DNA from: a virus
DNA: 38,955 bases
Direction: 5' to 3' (one strand)
IMG/VR virus record: IMGVR_UViG_3300035034_000386
Span: 1 to 38,955 of that record
Shown: positions 13,406-22,050 of the stretch, one piece after another
How positions within the stretch are numbered: position 1 is the stretch's first letter
Layout: each line of letters starts with the position of its first letter
Made by a program: the position numbers and the translations under genes
Notes under the pieces: generated by a model
What the model was told of the DNA's origin: nothing
Databases searched by the model: none
The model's input: only the letters and a program-made list of their open reading frames with translations

Positions 13406-14220
13406 TGCTTTGCAAATTAACAAATAAGGATTTTGCCAATAAAGATGAGAGATTTGCATACATAAAAGCAAATAAAGAAACTATTGTTAAATCGTTAAAA
13501 AGCACGCCTAAGACTAAAGAAAACAAATTCTTAGGCTTTTATAATCAGAACGACCAAACTGTTAAGGCTATACCTAATTACGATGATAAGTTTATTTATC
13601 CTGTAATAAGTAATACGAATTATATCGACATGCACGACGATGTTCATATGAATAATTCAATGAACAAAACGGCAAAGGAGCAAGACAAGAAGGTTTACTA
13701 TGTTACCGATCATCAAATAAGCGTTAATAACATTATTGCAATGCCTGAAGATGTTGAGGTAATGATTATGAAGTTAAACTGGAAAGACTTAAACAAAGAC
13801 TTTGAAGGCAAAACACAAGCATTAGTTTTTAAGATCGCAAAGGATAGCATTATAAATTCATCTTTTGCTAAGATCATTGAAAAAGGTAAAAAGGGAATGC
13901 AGAATTCAATAAGGATGATGTACATAAAAGCCGATATAGGTTTTAATAGTGACGATGAAAGATTTGCAGTTGAAAAGAAATATTACGATGAAGCACTAGA
14001 GAAATCAGTCAACAAAGAAGCATTTAAAAACGTTGACGTGGTTACACTAGTGAGAGAGTTAAAAATACATTTAGAAGGTAGTGCAGTGCCATTTGGTTCT
14101 AATGACGCTACACTAATAAAGACAACGGAAGCCGTTAATGATGACACTTCTACAATCGAGCCGCTAGAAGGCACTCAAGCAAGCATTCACGAAATGCTAA
14201 GTAAAGTTAGTTTAATTTAA
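13405..14220 (+). CDS. Prohead protease-like protein, 271 aa
   Basis: Position between portal and capsid genes and several motifs suggest the head-maturation protease. YYVTDHQ (about 97-103) offers a candidate catalytic His. QNSIRMMYIKADIGF (about 171-185) offers a candidate Ser in the family's NSI-M-YV-like strand. HLEGSAVPFGSNDAT (about 226-240) matches the conserved tail region seen in Bacteroidetes phage proteases. It would cleave capsid N-termini during maturation. The catalytic assignment is by pattern only. Confidence 0.7.
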   Translation: MLCKLTNKDFANKDERFAYIKANKETIVKSLKSTPKTKENKFLGFYNQNDQTVKAIPNYDDKFIYPVISNTNYIDMHDDVHMNNSMNKTAKEQDKKVYYVTDHQISVNNIIAMPEDVEVMIMKLNWKDLNKDFEGKTQALVFKIAKDSIINSSFAKIIEKGKKGMQNSIRMMYIKADIGFNSDDERFAVEKKYYDEALEKSVNKEAFKNVDVVTLVRELKIHLEGSAVPFGSNDATLIKTTEAVNDDTSTIEPLEGTQASIHEMLSKVSLI

Positions 14221-14231
14221 AAACAACAAAA

Positions 14232-15452
14232 ATGACAGTAGAAGAAAAAGAAGTAATCATTAACGACTTGGCAGCCAAAGTAAAGCAGGCTAGCAAGGAT
14301 GAAATGGAATTGCTCAAAACTGAATTAGCAAAGCTCGATGCAACCGCATTAAATTCTTTGCTAGAAAAAGATTTAGCTGAGGCTAAATCAGTAAAAGACC
14401 TTACCGACCTCGTTACCGAGATGAAGGAAGACATTAATAGTTTAAAAGATGCTGCCGACAAAAAGACTGAAAGTAATGAAACAGTAACAGGTGAGATTGT
14501 TAAAAACAAAGACAAGCTTATTGCTATTGTTAAAGGATCAAAAGAAGAAATACAACTAAAAACCACAGTAACACGTGCATCTATTACAGATAATACCGAA
14601 TCTGTAAGACTAGGTGGCATCGGTCAGCTTGGAGTTAAAAAACGTGCTCTGTATGATTTATTTGCAAAATTTCCAGTAGGTGTTGGAAATCATAATGGAA
14701 CTATTACATACATGGATTTTGATGAAGATTCCATTGTGCGTAATGCGGCGGCAGTAGCAGAAGGAGCACAGTTTCCAGAAAGTGAAGCAGTATTTATTGA
14801 AAAAAGTGCTACTTTGAAAAAAATTGGAGACACTTTGCCAGTAACTGAAGAGTTTGGAGAAGATGAAGTTTTAGCTGCTGCTGAGCTTGAAAACTTCTTA
14901 GACGTTAATGTTCGTTCTGTTATTGATAATCAGATAGCAGTTGGTGACGGAGCTTCAAACAGGCTACTAGGTCTTATTTCACAAGTTCCTGCATTTACCG
15001 CGGTTGCTTCAAGTATTCAAGATGCAAACATCAAGGATTTAGTTCGTAAAATGAGAACCGCTATTGTAAAACCTAGAGGCTCTAAGTACACACCTAATTT
15101 TGTTGCAGCTAACTCGGAGGTTATAGATAGTTATATGCTTAAGAAGGACGCTAACAATAACTATATTTTTGACGAAGCAACTGGTAGAATTGCGGGCCTT
15201 GAAATAGTAGAAGACAATAACTTAGCTGATGATACATTAGTAGTTGGTGAAGGTCGTTTTGGTAGAATATATGAGTTAGGAGGAATTACTATTTCTGAGG
15301 GATTAGTAGGGACTCAGTTTAAGGGCGACCTTAAGACAATTAAGGCTAGAGCAAGACTTTTATTTCTTATTAGAGAAGTTGACAAGACTGGTTTCTTAAA
15401 GTCTACTGGTATCGCAGCCAATTTAGTAACTCTTGCATCTGATCCAGATTAA
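14232..15452 (+). CDS. Major capsid protein (HK97 fold)
   Basis: At 406 residues this has the usual two-part HK97 layout. Residues 1-100 form a charged helical delta/scaffold domain (VEEKEVIINDLAAKVKQASK and similar). The mature shell domain follows, with a SVRLGGIGQLGVKK lead-in, IDNQIAVGDGASNRLLGLIS (about 234-253) and ISEGLVGTQFKGD near residue 355. The protease upstream would remove the N-terminal domain. It is the main head building block. Confidence 0.88.
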   Translation: MTVEEKEVIINDLAAKVKQASKDEMELLKTELAKLDATALNSLLEKDLAEAKSVKDLTDLVTEMKEDINSLKDAADKKTESNETVTGEIVKNKDKLIAIVKGSKEEIQLKTTVTRASITDNTESVRLGGIGQLGVKKRALYDLFAKFPVGVGNHNGTITYMDFDEDSIVRNAAAVAEGAQFPESEAVFIEKSATLKKIGDTLPVTEEFGEDEVLAAAELENFLDVNVRSVIDNQIAVGDGASNRLLGLISQVPAFTAVASSIQDANIKDLVRKMRTAIVKPRGSKYTPNFVAANSEVIDSYMLKKDANNNYIFDEATGRIAGLEIVEDNNLADDTLVVGEGRFGRIYELGGITISEGLVGTQFKGDLKTIKARARLLFLIREVDKTGFLKSTGIAANLVTLASDPD

Positions 15453-15454
15453 AG

Positions 15455-15625
15455 ATGGCTAAAGGGGATATTAAAATAGTATTCACAAAAGACTTCGCTG
15501 TTCATAAAAAAGATAGCGAAGTTACTTTAAGTCGTGATTTAGCACATATTTGTTTAGGCAAAAAAGTTGCTATTAGATGGACTGAGATTAGAGAGCCAAA
15601 AGAACCTAAGAAAAAAAGAAAGTAA
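15455..15625 (+). CDS. Small basic protein after the capsid gene, 56 aa
   Basis: A short protein with an N-terminal beta-like segment (GDIKIVFTKDFAVHKKD) and a very basic C-terminus (EPKEPKKKRK). Position directly after the capsid gene and directly before the connector gene suggests a minor head protein, but no family is recognised. It abuts the next ATG without a gap. Confidence 0.6.
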   Translation: MAKGDIKIVFTKDFAVHKKDSEVTLSRDLAHICLGKKVAIRWTEIREPKEPKKKRK

Positions 15626-16222
15626 ATGATAACAGATGTTTCTTATTACGTAGGGAGTCGATTTATTCCTAACATTTATCAGGAGACTGGTACAGGATTA
15701 GCAGCGCAAACGATTAATAATAATGATGCGTTGTTATTGACTATTGCGGAATATGAAATTAATTTCTTATCTGATGCTTTTGGGTTTTACGAATCTAAGA
15801 TAATATTAGACCAATTTGAAACGGATGGAACTGTTAAGTTAAGCTCAGATCAAAAGTACAAAGATTTAATTGATGGCGATGATTCTATAAAATGGAGGGG
15901 TTTACGTTATGAGATTGCAGGAGTCAAGCAGTCAATGGTTGCCGACTTTGTTTATGCGAATTATGTTAGGGAAACAGAAACAAGACTGACGCAGTTAGGA
16001 AACACAGTTGACCAAGCAGAGAAGGCTCAAGTTATATCGAGTACAAATAAGTACGTGCAAGCTTGGCGGCGAATGTATGAACTAAGAGAAGCTAGAGAGT
16101 ATTACCATTTCATGTATTTGTCAATAGATGAAGTAACACTTTACAAGTTTATTTCTGATAATGCTGGTTTTACCACAGAGTACTTTAAGTTTTATGAAAA
16201 TCTAAACAGTCTAGGAATATGA
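15626..16222 (+). CDS. Putative head-tail connector protein, 198 aa
   Basis: It lies where siphophages keep their head-completion/adaptor genes. The helical pattern, including KWRGLRYEIAGVKQSMVAD near 91-110 and an AREYYHFMYL segment near the C-terminus, is like an uncharacterised Bacteroidetes phage neck family. The end overlaps the next gene by four bases (ATGA at 16219-16222). The role is inferred from gene order. Confidence 0.6.
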   Translation: MITDVSYYVGSRFIPNIYQETGTGLAAQTINNNDALLLTIAEYEINFLSDAFGFYESKIILDQFETDGTVKLSSDQKYKDLIDGDDSIKWRGLRYEIAGVKQSMVADFVYANYVRETETRLTQLGNTVDQAEKAQVISSTNKYVQAWRRMYELREAREYYHFMYLSIDEVTLYKFISDNAGFTTEYFKFYENLNSLGI

Positions 16223-16707
16223 TAGAAGCCGAATTAGTACTAGGCACAGGATTAAAACCCTTAATTGATAGTTCTGATGTTGGCCTTTATCATTATGGCA
16301 CTGAATCTGAATTAATCAAGGTGTTTTCTGCAAACGCTGCTAAATATCCTATTGTATGGCTAGTAATGCCGATAGAGGGTGAAAACTTAGAAAGTTTGTA
16401 CAAAAAGCAGTTAACAACTAGATTAAGGCTATTTATGGCAACATCTAGTAAAAAGGAATGGTTCAACGATCAGAGAAACGAAGAAACCTTTAAAAAGGTA
16501 TTAGTTCCGCTATCTGATAAGGTAATTAAGGCAATTAACGATTTTAAGTTCATAGACATTACATCTAGGGAAGTTAAAATTCAAAAGTTGCACAACTATC
16601 ACAGAACCGATCTTGGAAGTAGAGAAAAGCCACAGAAAAGAACCGCTTTAGATTATTGGGATGTAATTATTTTAGAGTTCGATGCAAGAATAAAAAAAGT
16701 ATGTTAA
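16219..16707 (+). CDS. Putative neck/tail-completion protein, 162 aa
   Basis: The YPIVWLVMPIEGENLESLYK segment, the LRLFMATSSKKEWFNDQRNEETF stretch interrupted around residues 70-95, and the C-terminal DYWDVIILEFDARI strand resemble small proteins found between connectors and the tail tube gene. The fold is probably alpha/beta. It likely joins head and tail or caps the tail tube; this is by position and general pattern, not by an identified motif. Confidence 0.6.
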   Translation: MIEAELVLGTGLKPLIDSSDVGLYHYGTESELIKVFSANAAKYPIVWLVMPIEGENLESLYKKQLTTRLRLFMATSSKKEWFNDQRNEETFKKVLVPLSDKVIKAINDFKFIDITSREVKIQKLHNYHRTDLGSREKPQKRTALDYWDVIILEFDARIKKVC

Positions 16708-16723
16708 TTAAATATATAACAAA

Positions 16724-17644
16724 ATGATAAATTTAAACGCCAAATCTTGTGCAACGGACAAGAAAGGCACAGGCCTAGCGGCTTGCATTGTAGAATTAGG
16801 ATTTCCAAGAGGTTTTATTCGTACTGACAGAAGTTGGAGCGAGGTAATTGCTTCAGGAACGCTCAATAAAGAGTATTTTATCAAAGAGGTTCAAAAGATG
16901 AACTTTATACCGTTCATTGGTGCGGCTGATTTCGCTAATAATACAGCAGAAGCCACTACACAGGAATCAGCAAATGGATTGCTTAGAACGGTAAGGAATG
17001 GCAAGCCAATGATGGATTTCACTTATTGGAAGGGTTACCCATTTCATAAGATCGCATCTAGCTATAACAGTTACGGAAGTGGTGACGTTATCCTGGTGTT
17101 TGAGCAAGGAATACTAGTTGTTAAGTCTGTAGACGGGACTAAAGTTTCCGCTTTTAAATTAGGTATGCAAAACGCAGGTACATTTACGTTTAACGACGGT
17201 ACAAACGGTGAGCAAGTAATGGTTGGTATTCAGTTACAAGACGAGAGCGAATTTAATTTACGTGGTGAAATCATTACTAACGAGACTTTAGGCTTTAATG
17301 TAGGTGAAGATTTGCCTGAAATTGTAGACGCTAATGTAGTTCTTGACGATATAAGCACAGGAACTGATGTAAAGGCAACTATAACAGCAGTAACCAATTC
17401 AGCCTTTAATATTAAGGGATTGTTAGCCGCAAACTTTAGAATTATTATCGAAGGTGTGGCCGAAGCTCCAAGTTCCGTAACGTATAATGATGTGACTAAT
17501 AAATATGTATTTGTTACTTCTACTACACTATCTTCTACAGATACGGTACAAGTTGAACTATACGATAGCGTTGAAAGCCTAAATGTAGCAGTATTAGCCG
17601 ATCAACTATTTAGAGGAATCTCATCAGTTGGAACTGTAGCTTAA
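16724..17644 (+). CDS. Major tail (tube) protein with C-terminal Ig-like domain, 306 aa
   Basis: Position between the neck genes and the chaperone/tape-measure genes, and abundant beta structure, indicate the tail tube subunit. The first about 200 residues form the tube domain (GFPRGFIRTDRSW, YWKGYPFHKIASSYNS, VILVFEQGILVVKS). Residues about 205-290 form an added Ig-like domain (DANVVLDDISTGTDVKATIT and VQVELYDS). Such surface domains on tube proteins are common and are thought to bind weakly to host surfaces. A terminator follows at 17666-17692, so this gene may be expressed more than those after it. Confidence 0.75.
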   Translation: MINLNAKSCATDKKGTGLAACIVELGFPRGFIRTDRSWSEVIASGTLNKEYFIKEVQKMNFIPFIGAADFANNTAEATTQESANGLLRTVRNGKPMMDFTYWKGYPFHKIASSYNSYGSGDVILVFEQGILVVKSVDGTKVSAFKLGMQNAGTFTFNDGTNGEQVMVGIQLQDESEFNLRGEIITNETLGFNVGEDLPEIVDANVVLDDISTGTDVKATITAVTNSAFNIKGLLAANFRIIIEGVAEAPSSVTYNDVTNKYVFVTSTTLSSTDTVQVELYDSVESLNVAVLADQLFRGISSVGTVA

Positions 17645-17665
17645 AAATAGAGTATTTATTAATCT

Positions 17666-17692
17666 AGGGCGGTCTAATACGCCGCCTTTTTT
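17666..17692 (+). terminator. Intrinsic terminator after the tail tube gene
   Basis: GGCGG (17668-17672) pairs with CCGCC (17682-17686) around a 9-nt loop, followed by six T. It would reduce read-through from the abundant capsid and tube genes into the tape-measure region. Confidence 0.8.
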
Positions 17693-17703
17693 ATTACAAA
17701 ATT

Positions 17704-17925
17704 ATGCAAGTAGGAAAAGTAAGCTTTTCAGATAAAGGATTTAAATATTTTGAAGAGCTGACAAGAGAAGAACAAAAGATATTTCTTAAGAGTCAAATAC
17801 CGCTACAGCTAAACTTTGACAAAGATTTAATAAACGTAAATTATGCCAAGCGCAAAGGAACTACAAAGAAGACTTTTAGCTATAAAACCGAAAATAGCAC
17901 CAAAGGTAAAAGAAATAATCCTTAA
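17704..17925 (+). CDS. Hypothetical protein, 73 aa
   Basis: The first 46 residues (VGKVSFSDKGFKYFEELTRE and following) look like a normal small protein; the last 27 are very basic and lie over the next gene in another frame (overlap 17843-17925). It starts just after the terminator with an AAAATTATG context. Long out-of-frame overlaps are unusual in this compact genome. Either the C-terminus is a real basic tail or the next gene starts later than 17843. Confidence 0.5.
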   Translation: MQVGKVSFSDKGFKYFEELTREEQKIFLKSQIPLQLNFDKDLINVNYAKRKGTTKKTFSYKTENSTKGKRNNP

Positions 17926-18283
17926 CGATCAACTAATAATTGAATCCAAAATAGATGAATTTCAAAGAGGTTTAAGGCCAGACGGTAATATAATAGGCAC
18001 TTATAGTAGTGCTTTTCCTGAATATGCTGAATTTAAAGAAAAAATAAACCCTTTAGCTAATGGAAATGTAGATTTAATTTTTTCGGGTAGTTTTTCAGGT
18101 AAGTTATTTGTTGTTTCAACTTCTGAAAGTAGTTTTTTATTCAATTCAAGAGATTCAAAGAAAGATAAATTAGTTAGACAATACGGTAAGGATATAATGG
18201 GTCTTAATAAAGAAACTTTTAAAGATTTACAGATAAAAGTATATAAAGACAAATTAGTTAGATTTATAAATAAAAATTTATAA
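17843..18283 (+). CDS. Putative tail component (HK97 gp10-like position), 146 aa
   Basis: A pattern of a central LIFSGSFSGKLFVVSTSESS and a C-terminal RQYGKDIMGLNKETF is typical of a Bacteroidetes phage family located just upstream of tail chaperones, probably a tail-terminator or head-tail joining protein. The preceding gene overlaps it by 83 nt. The ATG at 17843 gives a sensible helical N-terminus (SAKELQRRLLAIKPKIAPKV). Confidence 0.6.
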   Translation: MPSAKELQRRLLAIKPKIAPKVKEIILNDQLIIESKIDEFQRGLRPDGNIIGTYSSAFPEYAEFKEKINPLANGNVDLIFSGSFSGKLFVVSTSESSFLFNSRDSKKDKLVRQYGKDIMGLNKETFKDLQIKVYKDKLVRFINKNL

Positions 18284-18285
18284 AC

Positions 18286-18828
18286 ATGATACTAGAAGAG
18301 CACAAAGCAAAATATTTTTTTAAAGCTCTCGAAAGCGGAGAAACTAAATATTTGCTAGTTGAGGATCATAAAGAAGTATTTGAACAATTATACGATGAGT
18401 TTTTTGAGAAAAGAAACGATCAAAACAGCCTATCGAAGATTAAAGGAGCTGTAAGAATTGAAGGATTAAAACACAAATTAGCCTTTTTAAATTACGCTTA
18501 CACAGTCGTTGATGAAATACCACTAAATGTAAGGCATATTTTAGACGTTGAGAACGCATTAAGCACTACAGGAATACAAATAGACCTATCTAAGCCAAAA
18601 GAAGCGCTAGCATTAATTAAACGCAATATAAACGTGACTGAGAACCTTATAGAAATGTCTAAGGATAATTCAGAGGATAAGAAAGTAGCTTTTGATTTTA
18701 CCTCTACATTAGTAGCGTTTGAAAATATAATGGGTTTTGCAATTAGTGAAGATGTAAGTATCGCAAAGTTTCTGGCATACGAAAAGCAAATGATAAATAA
18801 AATTAACGAGTCAAAGAAGAAAAAGTAA
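18286..18828 (+). CDS. Putative tail assembly chaperone, 180 aa
   Basis: It is directly upstream of the tape-measure gene, abutting it without a gap, which is the standard place for tail assembly chaperones. It is helical and ends with a lysine-rich tail. I see no clear slippery heptamer that would make the usual frameshifted longer form, and no second frame after it. The assignment is by position; the sequence itself gives no diagnostic motif. Confidence 0.5.
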   Translation: MILEEHKAKYFFKALESGETKYLLVEDHKEVFEQLYDEFFEKRNDQNSLSKIKGAVRIEGLKHKLAFLNYAYTVVDEIPLNVRHILDVENALSTTGIQIDLSKPKEALALIKRNINVTENLIEMSKDNSEDKKVAFDFTSTLVAFENIMGFAISEDVSIAKFLAYEKQMINKINESKKKK

Positions 18829-21800
18829 ATGGCTGAATTTATAGAGGTACTTTCACAGAAATCTAAAGAGGATATTGATAAACTCATAAAGCAATTAGGT
18901 CTAGTTGCTGCCGAGGTAAATACTATAAATAAGGCATTTAAAGACGTTAAACTACCAAGCACAGCAAGCAAGCAAATAAACGAAACTAGAAAGGCTACAG
19001 CAGGACTAAACGCAGAGCAAAAGGAAGCTAAGAGATTGTCTCAGGCACTTGAAAGAGAAAGAGCTAAACTAACATTTTCTACAAGCAAACAAGCTGAAGA
19101 GGTTCAAAGGTTAAGGTTTGAGAATGCAGAAACAAACAAAAGAACAAAAGAAGCTGCTATAATCAGCAGCAAACTATCAAGCGAATACCAAAAACAACAA
19201 ATAAAACTAACTCAACTTATAAGAGTCCAACAGGATTTGATGTTAAAACAAGAGTTGGGAAACAAACTAAGCGAGAGAGAAGCAAGGTTGTTAAAGCTAA
19301 CTACAGCAGAAATAAACCGAAAAGATGCAGCACTAAAAAGAACTGATGAAAGCGCAGGAAAGTTTCAAAGAAGCGTAGGTAATTATAGAAATGCTTTAGG
19401 TGGTGCGTTGGGAATGGTTCGTTCTATGACTTCCGCTTTAGGTCTTATGGGCGGTGCGTTTCTCGCTGTATCAATATTTAGAGACTTATTTCAAAGGATT
19501 AGAGACTTTGACAAGTCAATGCAAAACTTAGCGGGTATTTTAGGCGAGACTAGAGCTGAGTTAAGAACCTTAGAAACTGATATTATTAATGTGGCTGGGG
19601 CATCTGTAAAAACTTCTAATGAGGTTGCGGATTTAGCCACTTCACTTATTGCATTAGGTAAAACAAAAGATGAAGTTAGTTTATTATTAGGCCCTGTTAA
19701 TAACTTAGGTATAGCACTACAGACCACAGGAGCAGAAGCGGGGGAATTACTTGTGCAAACTTTAAACGCCTTTAATAAATCAGCTTCAAGCGGTCAGGAG
19801 TTTGCCGACATTATAGCAAAAGTAAGAACATCAACAGCTTTAGACTTCACAAGAATAAAAGATGCTTTAGGCTTTTTAGCTCCAACGGCTAACGTTTTGG
19901 GTTTATCTTTTGAACGAACCGCAGCTATACTTGGTACATTAAACGATAACTCTATAAAAGCAGCAAGAGCAGGACGATTAATGAGTTCATCTTTTGCCAG
20001 ATTAAATGAAAAAGGCTTAACCTTAGATGATGCGTTAACACAAATAAATGGCTCTACTGATAGGCTAGGAACTGCAACAGAATTGTTTGGCGTAGAAAGT
20101 TTTACTTTAGGTATCATTTTAGCCGATAATATAGATAAAACTAATAAATACACAGAAGCATTTGAAAAAGCTGGGGGAGCATTAGATTCTTTAGTAAAAG
20201 AACAATTAAAAGCTTTAGATGCTGAAATAGCAATATTAAATTCTAATTACGAAAGCTTTATTTTAAATCTTGATAACGGTAATGGAATAATATCTAGAAC
20301 CACAAGAGGATTAATAGCCATGGCCTCTTCAGTTATAGAAGTTTTAGACGCTTTAACTTTAACAGAACAGGATGAAAGATTTAAAAGATTTGACGAGATA
20401 CTAGAGGATAGGGAGGAAAGATATAGGGGACTAGGTGACGCAGCAAAAGATTTTGCAAAAATAGAACAACAAATTGCTATACAGGCTAATTTAGACTTAA
20501 TTAGAGACTCTACAAGAATAACAAATGAGCTAAATAAACTAAAAGAAAGTGCAAAGTTTGACTTATTACCACCTATAGGAGCCGAAGCATTGCAAAAAGA
20601 ATTAGACGAAATTAACATGAGCTTTGTAGAAAACAAGGCTATAATAGAAGCGACTACAAATGTATTATTAGGAAATGTAAAGGCTAATGTAGATACAGTT
20701 GCTTCACTTGAGAAATTACTATTTGAACTAAGAGTACAACAAAAAGAGACAGCCACAACTAGCGATGCTTATGCTAAATTTGGAGAAGAAATAAAGGTAG
20801 TTGAAGATAAAATAAAAGCACTAAAAGGGACTTTAGGCGGTGTTAATGCTGTTTTAGAAGGTACTGTAAAGTTTTTTGAAGATATTATAAACAAACTAGA
20901 AGCGCAACAAAGAGAAACCGCAACCACAAGGGGCGAATGGCTTAAGTATCAAGAGCAAATAGACAAGGCTAAGGAAAGTTTAAGACTTTTAACTCGCGAA
21001 CTTCTTGGAATGGAAGACCAAACAACTGTAAACCAAATAGAAACTAGAGGGATTACAGATATAGAATCTGATGATTCTTTTGCAGCTACAAATATAGGCT
21101 TAGAAAAGTTCAACCAATTAACTAAAGAAGGTCAAGAGAAAACCGAAAAGTTGATGGAATTGCTAGATAAGCTAGCAAACAAAGACTTATTATTTGACCA
21201 ACTTGAAGGATTAGGAAACCTTTTAAATATTGATACCAGCGTTCTTGAAAGCAGCTTCGATGTTTTATCCGACAAGAATGCTGAAATGAATGATAAAATT
21301 AAAGCAGGAGCAGAAGCAGGAGCAGCGATATTGTCAGGCATAGGAAGAACACTTGCACAAGACCAGATTATAAGGATTAACAACCAGATAGCCGAAAATG
21401 ATAGGCTATACAATAATCTTATACAACAAGCTGAAGGCGATGCTGTAGCTCAACAATTATTGAGAGAAGATCAGCAAGTAGCAAGGCGGAAGCTAGAAAG
21501 CGAAAGACTAAAAGAAGAACGCAAAGCAGCATTATTTCAGATTGCATTAAGTACGGCTGTAGCAATAGTAAAAGCTTTGCCAAACGTTCCGCTATCCATA
21601 GCAGTTGCGGCCATTGGTGCTGCACAGGCTGCAATAGTAGCAAGCAGACCTATACCAGAATATAAAAAAGGACGTAAAGGAGGTGAAGATGAATACGCTA
21701 TTTTAGGAGACGGTTACAAAGAAGAAGCTATCTTAGGCAAAGACGGAAACTTAAAAGGTATTTCACCAAATAAGCCGACTATGATGCACTTAGACAAGGG

Positions 21801-22050
21801 GGATAGTGTTATTCCTTCTCTTAATCATTCTATTGCTAGGAGCGCAGTTCTTGACTCAATTACAATGAACGCTAATAAAATGAGTCCTGCAAGCGATACG
21901 CAAAACCAAATTAACGCGATGCGTAACGAAAACTCAAGATTAAAGAAAGATATAATAGGTTCGTTAAGAAGTGCTAAATTTGTAAATAGAAACAGCACAA
22001 CTTTTGACATGGGGCATCAATTTAAACTACTAAAATACAAGGGTAAATGA
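18829..22050 (+). CDS. Tape measure protein, 1073 aa
   Basis: The longest tail gene next to the chaperone, with long charged helical regions, is the tail length ruler. Residues about 1-185 are coiled-coil-like. A hydrophobic segment lies at about 188-217 (GMVRSMTSALGLMGGAFLAV). A conserved-looking region follows with TNEVADLATSLIALGKTKDE-like features of the TP901 tape-measure type. Another hydrophobic segment lies at about 900-940 (ALSTAVAIVKALPNVPLSIA). At roughly 0.15 nm per residue it predicts a tail of about 160 nm. Confidence 0.85.
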   Translation: MAEFIEVLSQKSKEDIDKLIKQLGLVAAEVNTINKAFKDVKLPSTASKQINETRKATAGLNAEQKEAKRLSQALERERAKLTFSTSKQAEEVQRLRFENAETNKRTKEAAIISSKLSSEYQKQQIKLTQLIRVQQDLMLKQELGNKLSEREARLLKLTTAEINRKDAALKRTDESAGKFQRSVGNYRNALGGALGMVRSMTSALGLMGGAFLAVSIFRDLFQRIRDFDKSMQNLAGILGETRAELRTLETDIINVAGASVKTSNEVADLATSLIALGKTKDEVSLLLGPVNNLGIALQTTGAEAGELLVQTLNAFNKSASSGQEFADIIAKVRTSTALDFTRIKDALGFLAPTANVLGLSFERTAAILGTLNDNSIKAARAGRLMSSSFARLNEKGLTLDDALTQINGSTDRLGTATELFGVESFTLGIILADNIDKTNKYTEAFEKAGGALDSLVKEQLKALDAEIAILNSNYESFILNLDNGNGIISRTTRGLIAMASSVIEVLDALTLTEQDERFKRFDEILEDREERYRGLGDAAKDFAKIEQQIAIQANLDLIRDSTRITNELNKLKESAKFDLLPPIGAEALQKELDEINMSFVENKAIIEATTNVLLGNVKANVDTVASLEKLLFELRVQQKETATTSDAYAKFGEEIKVVEDKIKALKGTLGGVNAVLEGTVKFFEDIINKLEAQQRETATTRGEWLKYQEQIDKAKESLRLLTRELLGMEDQTTVNQIETRGITDIESDDSFAATNIGLEKFNQLTKEGQEKTEKLMELLDKLANKDLLFDQLEGLGNLLNIDTSVLESSFDVLSDKNAEMNDKIKAGAEAGAAILSGIGRTLAQDQIIRINNQIAENDRLYNNLIQQAEGDAVAQQLLREDQQVARRKLESERLKEERKAALFQIALSTAVAIVKALPNVPLSIAVAAIGAAQAAIVASRPIPEYKKGRKGGEDEYAILGDGYKEEAILGKDGNLKGISPNKPTMMHLDKGDSVIPSLNHSIARSAVLDSITMNANKMSPASDTQNQINAMRNENSRLKKDIIGSLRSAKFVNRNSTTFDMGHQFKLLKYKGK

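Noticed and set aside
14207-14620. Open frames on the minus strand, for example opposite the capsid and tape-measure genes
   Set aside because: They are Ser/Leu/Phe-rich mirror frames of well-supported + strand genes, with no promoter or family resemblance.
18286-18828. Programmed frameshift in the tail chaperone gene
   Set aside because: No convincing slippery heptamer with a downstream open frame was found before the tape-measure start.
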